DNA of 64,000 nucleotides. Origin: Salsuginibacillus kocurii DSM 18087 (lineage in GTDB: Bacteria > Bacillota > Bacilli > Bacillales > Marinococcaceae). Positions 15,283-24,723 of the stretch are shown here, one piece after another. Both the position numbers and the translations under genes were made by a program. Where the stretch lies: NCBI RefSeq assembly GCF_000377705.1, contig NZ_KB898629.1, positions 1 through 64,000 on the forward strand, given 5' to 3'. Position 1 is the first letter of the stretch, and each line of letters starts with the position of its first letter. The notes beneath the pieces are model-generated. The model saw only the letters and a program-made list of their open reading frames with translations, did not search any database and was not told the DNA's origin.

Positions 15283-17976
15283 TTATCTTGATAAACCGGC
15301 TAAATGTTTTTTAAGAAATTCATCAAATGAAATGTGAAAGGAGGTTTCCAACTCTTCTAGCAGTGGAGTCCAGACGGTTTCTTCCCGGGTTGTCAACGGC
15401 TGCGGTTCATCTTTAAGGTGAAAAGAAAAGAGGTCGGCTGATTGTCCATGCAATCGCTCTAAGATCAGACGGTCGACAACGCCTCCTAAATGCATACCCA
15501 TACCTAGTTCGCGCGCTTCATCCCAGGCGTACAAAGCTGATATGTCCGGGAAACGCTTTTCTAAGATGGAACAAAACAATATAGGATTTAAGCAGGTAAC
15601 AATTTGTGCTAACCCTTCACTCAACAAATGAAATGAGCTATCTTCTGAGTCTTCATGTAGTGAGCTAAGCTCTCGGGGCCTTGTCACTTCAAGTAATTTT
15701 AGTAATCGCGATAAACCTTCTTGATTTAATAGTTCCCAAGCAGGGATAAATGGAATTTCTTCAATTTGAATAGGTACAGTGCCAATGATAGCAATCAAAT
15801 CATAATAATCGCGTAGATGCTGCAAAAATGAAGCGTCCTTAGAGACGGGGTCAATTCGTATCGAGCGAATTAACACATCTTCATCAAAATTAGATATCTG
15901 TGTTTCGATCCAGCCTTCAAGGAGTTGGGCAGCTCCTTCACCTGTAAAACAAACGGTAGCAATTAAGCGTTTTTTTCGTGGGACGGCACTTTGATCACTT
16001 TCTTTAACAAAAGCGGACATAGCAGCTTTACTAGATTGATAGATTTCTTGCAGCGAATTCTCTGGCACAAGAGCCTTCCGTCCAGCTTCAAGCACCATTG
16101 GCAGATTTACGCTTGAAAGTGTGCGGATCGGCATGTCGAGTTCACGGGCTAAGGTTTCTCCCATTGTTACGAGTGAACCGATGTCTACAAGCAGCAAAAT
16201 ACCGGTGCTTGCTTGAGCGGAGATGATCTGGTCACGGACTTGCTGATACGTTTCTTCAGCAGAGACGTGCAGCGGCATATCAATGCCGGTAATAATGTGT
16301 TCTCCGAGAAGGTGATTTGTAACCGCTGCCATCGAACTGGCGGTTGCGTCGCCATGATTGATAAGAAAGATCGTAATTCGTTCTTCATCTTCGCTGGAGA
16401 AGAATAGTGGTGTGAAAAAATACGCGATTAAATTAACTTCTTCCTCTGGTAAGCACAGCTGAATGTCTTGTTCGAGATGGAGAGCTAATTTTTCTGAAAG
16501 CTCACTGTACTCACTTTTATTCTCAGATATAAGAGGCAATTTCGCTGGCTTCAGATGATATTGATGTTGATGACGGTAGGTTTGTAAATGTAAGCCAATA
16601 ATATACAGCTGATTTTCATCAAAATGCGGTGGGAATTGATCTCTCATGGTGTTGTATGCCTGCTGCAGGCTTTCGAGTAAGTCGGCATCCAATAGTTCGC
16701 GCCACCCTTCAAGAGCAAGAGTGGGGTGCTGAGAATTTTCCAGTAGTTCGGTTACATAGGTGTTAACCACAGTTTGCAAGGCTTGTTCAACTTTTTTTGG
16801 CGACTGTTCTTGCAGTTCTTGGCTTTTTTCATCGAGCTGTTGATAAATATTCGGGAAGACTATGCTATTCTTATTCGCATCTGTTTTATCCGCACATTTA
16901 TGTTCAACATTTAATGTATGTTCTTTTCGCATAGCGGTTTTGATGTGTTGCTTTACTTCATCTGGAAGGTCCTGCGGCTTAATGATGACGCTTTCTTCAT
17001 TGTGATTGACGAAACGCATAAATGCGCGGGCACATGCTATTTGTACATCGCTTTTTAATTGGCCCACGTTGCCAGGGCAAGGATAGTGTAAAAATGCATT
17101 GCGACAATCTTCTTGGATGAAGAGGCCTCGTTCCATCTTTTCCGATTCTTCTTCAAGCAACCGCTCTAACAGGTCTTTCCTTTCATTGATTGAACGTTCG
17201 CGTAAAGGGGGAACCGTCAGTTTAACTGAAAACCGGCGCAGGAGTGTAGGTAAAAGAGAGGTGCTAGGTTCTTCCGTCGTAGCACCAATAATATTAATAA
17301 AGGCTTCACGCTCATTTGAAGATTCTCCAAGTCGACGATAGTGACCTTTATCAATTAAATAAAAGAGCATTTCCTGACCGGACGAAGGCAGACGATGAAT
17401 TTCATCTAAAAATAATATACCGCCATTTGCACGTTCTACAAGACCGGGTTGGTCCTGTTCAGCCCCTGTGAACGCTCCTTTTTTTATACCGAAAATATGT
17501 CCCATTAATAGTTGTGGATTTTGCGCATAATCTGCACAATTAAACGATACAAACGGGGTCCCTTCACTAATATAATTTTCTGTTAATGCTGTTTGATGAA
17601 AAAGCTCTGCTAAATAGGTTTTCCCAGTTCCCGTCTCTCCAGATAAAAGAATCGGAAGCGGCTGAGATGGGTAAAGTAGGGCAGCAAGTCCTTTCTCGAG
17701 TAAGGGCTTTAAACTTTCGTTAACGCTAGCAGAAGTCGGAAGAGGGCCGGAAGCTAAGTTATCAACTTGCTCGTTAGGTTCCTGCAAAGCAACGTACTTA
17801 ACAGGTTTTCCTGGTATCTTCTTTGCTTTGTGCTCATGAACTAATTGATTTAAGTAGCGGCTGGTAGTAGATCGATTTAAATTCAATTTCTTTGAAAGGT
17901 CTGCTGCTGTTACACCCGTTTCATTTGATTGACTAAGTTTACGTAATAGAGTATGTACATGATCTATTGCTTTCAA
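15283..17976 (-). CDS. LevR-type sigma-54-dependent PTS regulator (HTH, AAA+, PRD, EIIA/EIIB-like)
   Basis: The 897-residue activator is full length. An N-terminal winged HTH (about 1-60) precedes an AAA+ domain with Walker A GETGTGKT at 113-120, the sigma-54 contact loop GAFTGA at 167-172 and Walker B ILFLDE at about 187-192. A first PRD follows (VNTYVTELLENSQHP onward), then a mannose-type EIIA-like domain (IFLINHGDATASSMA), an EIIB-Gat-like segment and a C-terminal PRD. It should be controlled by PTS phosphorylation at its PRD His residues and activate the operon downstream. The start is TTG 17976 with GAGGTG six bases upstream. It resembles CelR/LacR/ManR activators of Listeria and relatives. 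Confidence 0.92.
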   Translation of the reverse strand: MKAIDHVHTLLRKLSQSNETGVTAADLSKKLNLNRSTTSRYLNQLVHEHKAKKIPGKPVKYVALQEPNEQVDNLASGPLPTSASVNESLKPLLEKGLAALLYPSQPLPILLSGETGTGKTYLAELFHQTALTENYISEGTPFVSFNCADYAQNPQLLMGHIFGIKKGAFTGAEQDQPGLVERANGGILFLDEIHRLPSSGQEMLFYLIDKGHYRRLGESSNEREAFINIIGATTEEPSTSLLPTLLRRFSVKLTVPPLRERSINERKDLLERLLEEESEKMERGLFIQEDCRNAFLHYPCPGNVGQLKSDVQIACARAFMRFVNHNEESVIIKPQDLPDEVKQHIKTAMRKEHTLNVEHKCADKTDANKNSIVFPNIYQQLDEKSQELQEQSPKKVEQALQTVVNTYVTELLENSQHPTLALEGWRELLDADLLESLQQAYNTMRDQFPPHFDENQLYIIGLHLQTYRHQHQYHLKPAKLPLISENKSEYSELSEKLALHLEQDIQLCLPEEEVNLIAYFFTPLFFSSEDEERITIFLINHGDATASSMAAVTNHLLGEHIITGIDMPLHVSAEETYQQVRDQIISAQASTGILLLVDIGSLVTMGETLARELDMPIRTLSSVNLPMVLEAGRKALVPENSLQEIYQSSKAAMSAFVKESDQSAVPRKKRLIATVCFTGEGAAQLLEGWIETQISNFDEDVLIRSIRIDPVSKDASFLQHLRDYYDLIAIIGTVPIQIEEIPFIPAWELLNQEGLSRLLKLLEVTRPRELSSLHEDSEDSSFHLLSEGLAQIVTCLNPILFCSILEKRFPDISALYAWDEARELGMGMHLGGVVDRLILERLHGQSADLFSFHLKDEPQPLTTREETVWTPLLEELETSFHISFDEFLKKHLAGLSR

Positions 17977-18120
17977 TGTTTCACCTCAGTTCACTTGAAA
18001 AAGGTTTACTTTATTTCCAACGTGCCACTCTTTATTATGCAAATATTGTACCATTTTCTGAAAGCCACATGCTCAGGTGAATAGGTGGCCTACGAAGGAA
18101 GTGTGTAAGCTGATAGCCGA

Positions 18121-18144
18121 TGTGTGCAACTCAAATTGCACACA
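18121..18144. promoter_or_regulatory. Palindromic operator candidate upstream of the LevR-type gene
   Basis: TGTGTGCAA (18121-18129) and TTGCACACA (18136-18144) are perfect inverted arms with a six-base spacer. They contain the TGTGCAA word found twice in the upstream activating sequence at 15264-15282. The site lies about 145 bp before the regulator start, between it and the divergent oxidoreductase gene. Confidence 0.6.
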
Positions 18145-18268
18145 TTTCAGTGCTTATTTAGGCTTCTTTTGCGAAAGAAACGCCCTCTTTCACGTTATTG
18201 TTTACGAGGGGGAAAACAGGGGAAACTAAGGAGCGGGCTCACTGATTGATAAAGAGGAGGCATTTACA

Positions 18269-19204
18269 ATGAAAGCGATCGTTATAGATGAATACGGTGG
18301 ACCAGAAACGTTGCAAGAGCGAGAGGTTGAAACGCCGGGCATTGACAGCGACCAAGTACTGGTGGAAATTCAGGCGACTTCGATTAACCCGATTGATTGG
18401 AAAGTACGCAGGGGATATCTCAAGCAGATGCTAGGTTTTCAATTTCCTATCATTCTCGGCTGGGATGCGGCTGGCATCATTCGGGAAGTGGGAGCGAATG
18501 TTAAAGACTTTGAAGTAGGGGACCGGGTGTTTACGCGTCCGGAGACGACGGATAAAAGCACATACGCTGAATATGTGGCGGTGGATGAGGAGCTGCTTGC
18601 GAAAATGCCTGAGAGCATGAGTTTCGAACAGGGAGCGGCTATTCCGCTGGCCGGTTTGACAGCTTATCAATGCCTGATGGACTTTGCCGAAATGAAAGAA
18701 GGCGACCATGTCTTAATTCATGCCGGCAGCGGCGGGGTCGGCCACCTCGGCATTCAGCTTGCTAAATCGTACGGTGCGTATGTCTCCACCACCGCGAGCA
18801 GCAAAAATGTAGACTTTTTAAAAGAGCTTGGCGCCGACCACGTGATTAATTACGAAAACGAAGACTTTAGCGAAGTGTTGTCAGATGTTGATTTTGTCCT
18901 TGATGGTGTGGGCGGCGACGTTCTAGTAAAAAGCTATGAGGTTTTAAAGCCTGGCGGCAAGCTCGCTTCCATTGTGGAGCCTCCGAATGAAGAGGAAGCC
19001 AAAGAGAGGGGCGTGAAAGCAAGTTTCCAGTGGCTCGAGTCGAACGGCAAGAAGCTGGAGGAGTTTGCCCGCCTGTTTAAAAGCGGCGAAGTGGTGCCGA
19101 CTATTCAAGAAACCTTGGAATTTACGGAACAAGCGTTGCAAGAAGCGCACCAGAAAAGCGAAGACGGGCATGTGCGGGGTAAGCTTGTGGTAAAAGTAAA
19201 ATAA
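18269..19204 (+). CDS. NADP-dependent MDR-family (quinone oxidoreductase-like) dehydrogenase
   Basis: The 311-residue protein is a zinc-free medium-chain dehydrogenase. It has an N-terminal GroES-like domain (IQATSINPIDWKVRRGYLK, then LGWDAAGIIREVG), the Rossmann segment VLIHAGSGGVGHLGIQLAK and a C-terminal RGKLVVKV. Family members reduce quinones, enones or similar compounds with NADPH. The canonical zinc-binding Cys residues are absent. A strong ribosome site (AGAGGAGG) precedes the ATG, and an intrinsic terminator follows. The physiological substrate is unknown. Confidence 0.87.
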   Translation: MKAIVIDEYGGPETLQEREVETPGIDSDQVLVEIQATSINPIDWKVRRGYLKQMLGFQFPIILGWDAAGIIREVGANVKDFEVGDRVFTRPETTDKSTYAEYVAVDEELLAKMPESMSFEQGAAIPLAGLTAYQCLMDFAEMKEGDHVLIHAGSGGVGHLGIQLAKSYGAYVSTTASSKNVDFLKELGADHVINYENEDFSEVLSDVDFVLDGVGGDVLVKSYEVLKPGGKLASIVEPPNEEEAKERGVKASFQWLESNGKKLEEFARLFKSGEVVPTIQETLEFTEQALQEAHQKSEDGHVRGKLVVKVK

Positions 19205-19220
19205 AGCAGCAGCGACCTGG

Positions 19221-19253
19221 AACCGCTCTGTCGCCGGCAGAGCGGTTTTATTA
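19221..19253 (+). terminator. Intrinsic terminator
   Basis: AACCGCTCTG pairs with CAGAGCGGTT and is followed by TTATT. It lies 17 bp after the MDR dehydrogenase. Confidence 0.88.
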
Positions 19254-19383
19254 TCAAAAAAGCCGAACATGGCCGCTTTTTTTACAAAAGAAACGGTTGA
19301 AATGTTATAGTTTAAGCAGGATATTTCGCAAGGCGAAGAGAATAACCAACGAGAAGTCATTACATGCGAAGGAGAGATCAGGT

Positions 19384-21168
19384 GTGGATTTTCCAAAACC
19401 GAAAGTAGAACAATTTTTTCAAACGTTAGTCATTCAAGATTTTGCCGTTTCTCCGGATGAATCACAGCTTACGTACAGTACAAATATAAACGGAGCTTTT
19501 AATTTATGGGCGCTGGACCTGCCGCATACATATCCGTATCCGCTGACCACCATTAATCAAGGTTCTCACGGGATCCAATATGATAAAAATGGTGAATTTC
19601 TCGTTGTCGGTTTTGATAACGATGGTGATGAAAATGGCCAGCTCTATGCGATGGCTCCAGCCGGGGAACCGCTTAAGCCGTTGCGCGTAAAAGAAGGCGA
19701 GCGCCATATGCTCGGAGAACTTACAAAAGACGGGAAACAGCTCTATTACACCACGACAAAAGAAAACCCGACCTATTTGAATATCAACCGTTACGATATT
19801 GAAAAAGACGAGGAAGACACCGTTTTTAGCGGGAAAGATGCGGGCACCTTTTTTTATAAGCTGAGCCCGGAAGAAACCACCTTCACATTTGTGAAGCATT
19901 TTGCTAATACATATGTGTTGGGCTATGTGTACCAGGACGGCCAGCCTGTACGGCTCACCCCGGAAACAGAAGAACAGCATACGGTGAGCGACATCGTCTA
20001 TACAAGTGACACAGACATTTATTTCTTAACGAACTATGACGCTGACCGTTCGTATCTAGCGCATTTTTCCTTAACGGACCATACGTTTTCGAACGTGCTC
20101 GAACTCGAACGTGGTTCGGCTGAGGGGCTTAAATATGACAAATCAAATGACCTGCTCTATATTATTGCGACTGAAGGCGTCGTTGATGTGTTATACAGCT
20201 ATGATCTAAAGGCGAACAAGCTGCAGGAGGTCCAAACCCCGCTTGATGTGCTGGAGAAACTGGTGGTAGCTGAGAGCGGCACGCTTTATCTTTTGGGGCG
20301 GGGCGCCACGCTTCCTTTCAACATTTATCAAAAGAAAAGCGGCGAAGGCTGGAAGCAGCTGACCAATCACGGTGTGCCGGGCGTGAATCGTGAAGAAATG
20401 GTGGAGCCGGAAGTGATTACCTATCCTTCCTATGACGACCTCGAAATTGAAGCGCTTTATTTTAAAGCAAAGCCGGAAGTAGATAACGGACACTTGATTC
20501 TCTGGCCGCACGGCGGGCCGCAGGCATCTGAGCGGAAAATGTTCCGCTCGCTCTTTCAGTTTTTAGTCTATCAAGGCTATAGCATTTTAACGCCGAATTT
20601 CCGCGGCTCTTCGGATTACGGCTTGTCTTTTATGAAAATGGTCGAAGGCGACTGGGGATACGGGCCGCGTTGGGACAATATAAAGGCGCTTGATTACTTT
20701 ATCGAAAACGGATATGTCGACCGCGATAAAATTCTCCTTATGGGCGGAAGCTACGGCGGTTATATGGCGCTGTTGTTACACGGGCGCCATGCGGATTACT
20801 TCAAAGCAGTCGTTGATATTTTCGGAGTTTCGAACTTATTCAGCTTCGTTAAATCAGTACCGGACCACTGGAAGCCGATTATGCAGCAGTGGGTGGGCGA
20901 CCCTGAAGCGGATTACGACCGCTTCGTCGAAGACAGTCCGATTACGTATTTAGACGGGATGACCAAGCCTATGCTCGTCATCCAAGGAGCGAATGACCCC
21001 CGCGTCGTTAAAGAAGAATCCGACCAAATCGTCGAGGCTTTAAAGGAAAAAGGGACCGATGTAGAATATCTCGTGCTGGATGATGAAGGCCATGGCTTTT
21101 CGAAAAAACAGAACGAAATCGAAGTATATAAGCGCGTGCTGAACTTCTTTGACCGTTTTATAGATTAA
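19384..21168 (+). CDS. S9-family serine peptidase (acylaminoacyl peptidase-like)
   Basis: The 594-residue cytoplasmic protein has an N-terminal beta-propeller (TolB/WD-like repeats) and a C-terminal alpha/beta hydrolase domain. The nucleophile Ser is in GGSYGGYMA at about residue 456, the Asp in GANDPRVV at about 537 and the His in DDEGHGFSKK at about 568. LWPHGGPQA supplies the oxyanion hole. Such enzymes cleave short peptides or remove blocked N-terminal residues. The GTG at 19384 is preferred because AAGGAGAG lies just upstream; the longer frame from 19297 has no ribosome site. It is monocistronic. Confidence 0.88.
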   Translation: MDFPKPKVEQFFQTLVIQDFAVSPDESQLTYSTNINGAFNLWALDLPHTYPYPLTTINQGSHGIQYDKNGEFLVVGFDNDGDENGQLYAMAPAGEPLKPLRVKEGERHMLGELTKDGKQLYYTTTKENPTYLNINRYDIEKDEEDTVFSGKDAGTFFYKLSPEETTFTFVKHFANTYVLGYVYQDGQPVRLTPETEEQHTVSDIVYTSDTDIYFLTNYDADRSYLAHFSLTDHTFSNVLELERGSAEGLKYDKSNDLLYIIATEGVVDVLYSYDLKANKLQEVQTPLDVLEKLVVAESGTLYLLGRGATLPFNIYQKKSGEGWKQLTNHGVPGVNREEMVEPEVITYPSYDDLEIEALYFKAKPEVDNGHLILWPHGGPQASERKMFRSLFQFLVYQGYSILTPNFRGSSDYGLSFMKMVEGDWGYGPRWDNIKALDYFIENGYVDRDKILLMGGSYGGYMALLLHGRHADYFKAVVDIFGVSNLFSFVKSVPDHWKPIMQQWVGDPEADYDRFVEDSPITYLDGMTKPMLVIQGANDPRVVKEESDQIVEALKEKGTDVEYLVLDDEGHGFSKKQNEIEVYKRVLNFFDRFID

Positions 21169-21177
21169 CAGAATGAT

Positions 21178-21219
21178 TAAGACAGCTTCTCTTTACGCAT
21201 GTTGGGGGAGCTGTTTTTC
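21178..21219 (+). terminator. Intrinsic terminator
   Basis: ACAGCTTCTC pairs with GGGGAGCTGT (one interruption) and runs into TTTTT, 10 bp after the peptidase. Confidence 0.75.
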
Positions 21220-21362
21220 TGTTTCTTAAGGTGGGATCTGTGTAAAAAATTATTCAGAAAAATGTTTACAAAGGCAAGCTGGTAGTATAGGCTAAGAAAT
21301 ATTAGGGGAAGCGCTTGTACACCTTTGGTGATAAATAGTGATATATTAAATTGGAATTCGAT

Positions 21363-21378
21363 TTGTAATCGATTGCAA
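21363..21378. promoter_or_regulatory. iol operator, copy 1
   Basis: TTGTAATCGATTGCAA is a near-perfect palindrome centred on CG, the form expected for a LacI-family dimer. It sits upstream of the LacI-type gene. Confidence 0.75.
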
Positions 21379-21601
21379 CGACACTTTCTCCGTGTAGGGT
21401 GGGGTGGTTGAATGAAAACTTATGCAGCTTTCTGCCGGCATTAAAAAAGAAGGAGACGGGTGGGGTCGCTGTTCTACGGTCAGCCAGGCTTTTTTTATGA
21501 AAAATCCTTTATTTTAAACGCCGCGTTAGCAGCCACCTTTATTGCTAAATTGGGAAATTACGATTACTATTAAGGGAGAAGAAGTTCCGGAAGTCCAAAT
21601 A

Positions 21602-21617
21602 CTGTAATCGGTTACAA
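21602..21617. promoter_or_regulatory. iol operator, copy 2
   Basis: CTGTAATCGGTTACAA is a near-palindromic match to the motif at 21363, located 22 bp before the regulator start codon, where binding would block transcription or its start. Confidence 0.72.
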
Positions 21618-21639
21618 TAAAGGTGCGTGAACAGAGCCA

Positions 21640-22698
21640 ATGAAAATGCAGGATGTAGCCAAACGGGCGAACGTCTCTACCGCTACGGTGTCCAGAGTTC
21701 TCAGCAACCCGGACAAAGTGAGCGAATCGACCAAAAAAAGAGTACTTGAAGCAATCGATGAATTGAATTATCAGCCACATGTCGTGGCCAGACAGTTTCG
21801 GACGATGCAGACAAAAATTATTCTTGTGGTCGTGCCGGATATTACGAGCGCGTTTTTTTCCCAGATATTAAGGGGGATAGAACACGTAGCGATCGAACAC
21901 GGCTACCAGGTTATTCTGGCGGATACGGAAAATAAAACCGAACGCGAACGGGAGTATATGAATATTCTTCACCAAAAACAGGCAGACGGCATGGTTTTGT
22001 TAACCGCCCGGATGAACAAGCATGAACTCGAAGAAATTTCTGATGCTTTTCCGGTGGTGCTCGCCTGTGAATACATGGACGAACTGAACACGCCCACTGT
22101 TTCCATTGACAATATTAGCAGCTCCCGAAAAGCGATCCAGCACTTTATCGACATGGGCCACAGGAAAATTGCCCATATTACCGGCCCCATGGATGTCATT
22201 TTAAGCCGGGACCGGCTGAGAGGGTACCAGCAGGCCATGTACAGCAATGACCTCCCCATGGATTCTCTGTATATTCAAGAAGGGAACTTTACTATAGAAT
22301 CCGGATACAACCAAATGAAGAAACTGCTTTCCTTGGATGAACCGCCGACAGCCGTATTTGTGTTTAATGACGAAATGGCGATAGGGGCGATTAATGCTGT
22401 TCGCGACCAGGGCTTGTCCGTACCGGAAGATATAGCTGTCATTGGCTTTGACAATATTAATATGGCGCCGATATTCACGCCAAAATTAACAACGATTGAC
22501 CAGCCAAAGTACGAAATCGGGCAGAAGGCGATGAATTTATTATTAAGCTTAATAAATAAAGAACCGCTTGAGAAAAGAAAATTTGTATTAAAAGATGAGC
22601 TTGTGATTAGAGAAACATGCGGCTACACACTGAGCAGAAACAATGACAGCCGAGACAAAGACGGCAATGCGATAAGCACCAAGATATTAGAGCATTAA
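21640..22698 (+). CDS. LacI-family transcriptional regulator of the iol cluster
   Basis: The 352-residue regulator begins with a classic LacI HTH and hinge (MQDVAKRANVSTATVSRVLS, then ELNYQPHVVARQFRT) and continues with a periplasmic-binding-like effector domain. Hallmarks include VPDITSAFFSQILRGIE, AHITGPMDVILSRDRLRGY and VIGFDNINMAPIFTPKLT. It lies directly before iolA with the same direction. Palindromes of one type stand before it, before iolA and before iolB, so it is probably the iol repressor with an inositol catabolite as inducer. In Bacillus subtilis the iol repressor is instead a DeoR-type protein. The ribosome site is weak. Confidence 0.87.
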   Translation: MKMQDVAKRANVSTATVSRVLSNPDKVSESTKKRVLEAIDELNYQPHVVARQFRTMQTKIILVVVPDITSAFFSQILRGIEHVAIEHGYQVILADTENKTEREREYMNILHQKQADGMVLLTARMNKHELEEISDAFPVVLACEYMDELNTPTVSIDNISSSRKAIQHFIDMGHRKIAHITGPMDVILSRDRLRGYQQAMYSNDLPMDSLYIQEGNFTIESGYNQMKKLLSLDEPPTAVFVFNDEMAIGAINAVRDQGLSVPEDIAVIGFDNINMAPIFTPKLTTIDQPKYEIGQKAMNLLLSLINKEPLEKRKFVLKDELVIRETCGYTLSRNNDSRDKDGNAISTKILEH

Positions 22699-22838
22699 CC
22701 GACCTGATAAAAAATATAATGACTAGTCAATTCATCATAAGCTTATCGACAAAAAAATCAAAAAATTTATAGTGAAGCGTTTACACAAAGGGAAAAATAA
22801 GTTAGTATTCAGTATATAGAGAAAACAATGCAATCATT

Positions 22839-22854
22839 TTGCAATCGATTACAT
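22839..22854. promoter_or_regulatory. iol operator, copy 3
   Basis: TTGCAATCGATTACAT upstream of iolA is a near-perfect palindrome of the same type as at 21363. A further half-site (TGCAATCATT) precedes it at about 22829. Confidence 0.75.
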
Positions 22855-22911
22855 CGAAAGAGAGCAATTAAAGGGATTAAATGCTGTAAATGATCTTTTT
22901 TATCAAGAGTT

Positions 22912-22927
22912 TTGCAATCGTTTTCAT
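22912..22927. promoter_or_regulatory. iol operator, copy 4
   Basis: TTGCAATCGTTTTCAT keeps the left half of the motif fully and the right half partly, 73 bp downstream of copy 3 and about 80 bp before iolA. Two spaced sites could allow looping or cooperative binding. Confidence 0.62.
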
Positions 22928-23005
22928 GTTCACCCTCGGCTTCCCATGGTCTTTGAAAAGTTGAAGCTGAGAAACTCTTATTATTTAAGTGGAAGGGGTT
23001 ATCAT

Positions 23006-24466
23006 ATGGCACAGATGCAAACAGCTGAAAAACTGAAAAATTACATTGGCGGCAAATGGGTGGAATCTACATCAGGGAAAATAGATGACATTCCAAATCC
23101 GGCCACTGGTGAAACGATTGCCCAAGTGCCAATTTCCAGCCCCGAAGAACTTGACCGCGCCGTCGAAGTTGCCCAGGAAGCATTTAAAACGTGGAGCAAC
23201 ACCGCGGTACCGCGCCGAGCCCGAATTCTATTTAAATACCAGCAGCTACTCGTAGAAAACTGGGATGAGCTGGCGCGCCTGGTTACGTTGGAAAACGGCA
23301 AAAGCTACAATGAAGCGTATGGCGAAGTTCAGCGCGGGATTGAATGCGTAGAATTCGCGGCTGGCGCTCCTTCTCTAATGATGGGTAAACAGCTGCCAGA
23401 TATCGCGACTGGCATTGAATCCGGCATGTACAGATACCCGGTCGGCGTTGTAGGCGGAATCACGCCATTTAACTTCCCGATGATGGTTCCTTGCTGGATG
23501 TTCCCGCTCGCGATCGCCTGTGGAAACACCTTTGTGCTGAAGCCATCCGAGCGGACGCCGCTGTTAGCGAACCGATTAGTTGAATTGTTCACGGAAGCAG
23601 GCCTGCCGGATGGCGTTTTAAATATTGTCCACGGCGCTCACGACGTGGTAAACGGGCTGCTCGAACACCCGCAGGTAAAAGCAATTTCTTTCGTCGGTTC
23701 CCAGCCGGTAGCTGAATACGTGTACAAAACGGGTGCGAATTACGGCAAGCGCGTCCAGGCGCTCGCAGGAGCTAAAAACCATTCCATTATCATGCCGGAC
23801 GCTGACTTAGACAATGCGGTACAGCAGGTGGTAAGCGCGGCATACGGATCGGCCGGGGAGCGCTGCATGGCTGCGGCTGTTGCGGTAACCGTGGGCGATG
23901 TTGGCGAAAAATTCGTGGAAAAGCTAAAAGAAGAAGTAGCCAACTTAACGATTGGAAACGGCCTCGATGAAGGCACCTTCTTAGGCCCGGTCATCCGCGA
24001 ATCACATAAACAAAAAACGGAAGAGTACATCGAGATTGGCAAGCAGGAAGGTGCGGAACTCGCTTATGACGGGCGCGATAGAACTGTGAATTTAGAAGAA
24101 GGCTATTTCTTAGGACCGGTTGTGTTCGACCATGTGACAACGGATATGACGATCTGGAAAGAAGAAATTTTCGCGCCGGTTCTTTCAGTTGTGCGCGTAG
24201 ATACATTAGATGAAGCTATCGAACTTACCAATCAATCTGAATTTGCGAATGGCGCCTGCATCTACACAGACAGCGGCAGCAGTGTCCGCCAGTTCCGCCA
24301 GCAGATCGATGCCGGCATGCTCGGTGTGAACCTGGGAGTGCCAGCCCCGATGGCTTTCTTCCCGTTCTCCGGTTGGAAGAACTCCTTCTACGGCGACCTG
24401 CACGCAAACGGAACAGACGGCGTTGAATTCTATACGCGCAAGAAAATGCTCACCTCTCGTTGGTAA
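23006..24466 (+). CDS. iolA: Methylmalonate-semialdehyde dehydrogenase (CoA-acylating), IolA
   Basis: The 486-residue aldehyde dehydrogenase catalyses the last step of inositol breakdown: malonate semialdehyde with CoA and NAD+ gives acetyl-CoA, CO2 and NADH. The N-terminal [10 protein letters not shown], the NAD-binding [20 protein letters not shown] and the catalytic Cys in [14 protein letters not shown] are typical of the MmsA/IolA group. ATG 23006 was chosen because AAGGGG lies just upstream and the family starts there; the longer frame from 22946 has no such site. It is the first structural gene of the iol cluster, with two operator copies before it. Confidence 0.95.
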   Translation: MAQMQTAEKLKNYIGGKWVESTSGKIDDIPNPATGETIAQVPISSPEELDRAVEVAQEAFKTWSNTAVPRRARILFKYQQLLVENWDELARLVTLENGKSYNEAYGEVQRGIECVEFAAGAPSLMMGKQLPDIATGIESGMYRYPVGVVGGITPFNFPMMVPCWMFPLAIACGNTFVLKPSERTPLLANRLVELFTEAGLPDGVLNIVHGAHDVVNGLLEHPQVKAISFVGSQPVAEYVYKTGANYGKRVQALAGAKNHSIIMPDADLDNAVQQVVSAAYGSAGERCMAAAVAVTVGDVGEKFVEKLKEEVANLTIGNGLDEGTFLGPVIRESHKQKTEEYIEIGKQEGAELAYDGRDRTVNLEEGYFLGPVVFDHVTTDMTIWKEEIFAPVLSVVRVDTLDEAIELTNQSEFANGACIYTDSGSSVRQFRQQIDAGMLGVNLGVPAPMAFFPFSGWKNSFYGDLHANGTDGVEFYTRKKMLTSRW

Positions 24467-24723
24467 AAACAAGGAAAAAATACATCCGCCCAATTTTACG
24501 TTAGAAATCATCAGTAAAAAGATTGACGATACTAAAGACAAACTATTATAGTTGAAATATAATCCAATAGCATGAATGTTGTGCAAAGAAATAATATGCT
24601 GACTTTAAGGCAAAAAACAGGAAGCAGATACATTCTTTGCACTTCTTTTTCTCTTTTATGTAATCGATTGCAACCACAACCACAGAATTTGCTTTTTTTT
24701 AAATTTTGCTAGGAGGTTTTACT
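24467..24723 (+). promoter_or_regulatory. iolA-iolB intergenic region with operator copy 5
   Basis: A 257-bp gap separates iolA from iolB. It contains ATGTAATCGATTGCAA at 24658-24673, about 50 bp before the iolB start, so a separate repressible promoter for iolB onward is likely. The rest is AT-rich with no clear terminator. Confidence 0.7.

Larger units (their letters stand above)
21220..21639 (+). promoter_or_regulatory. Leader region of the iol regulator gene
   Basis: This 420-bp gene-free region holds two copies of the iol-cluster operator motif (21363-21378 and 21602-21617) and a partial cre-like AAGCGCTTGTAC near 21310. A ten-codon frame with a good ribosome site starts at ATG 21412 (MKTYAAFCRH); it may be a leader peptide or chance. 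The regulator is therefore likely autoregulated. Confidence 0.55.

Noticed and set aside
21412-21444. Ten-codon leader peptide before the LacI-type gene
   Set aside because: It has a good ribosome site, but there is no terminator/antiterminator pair and no run of regulatory codons; mentioned only in the leader region.
22762-22778. cre site (GAAGCGTTTACAC) upstream of iolA
   Set aside because: Only the right half fits the consensus; too weak to annotate separately.
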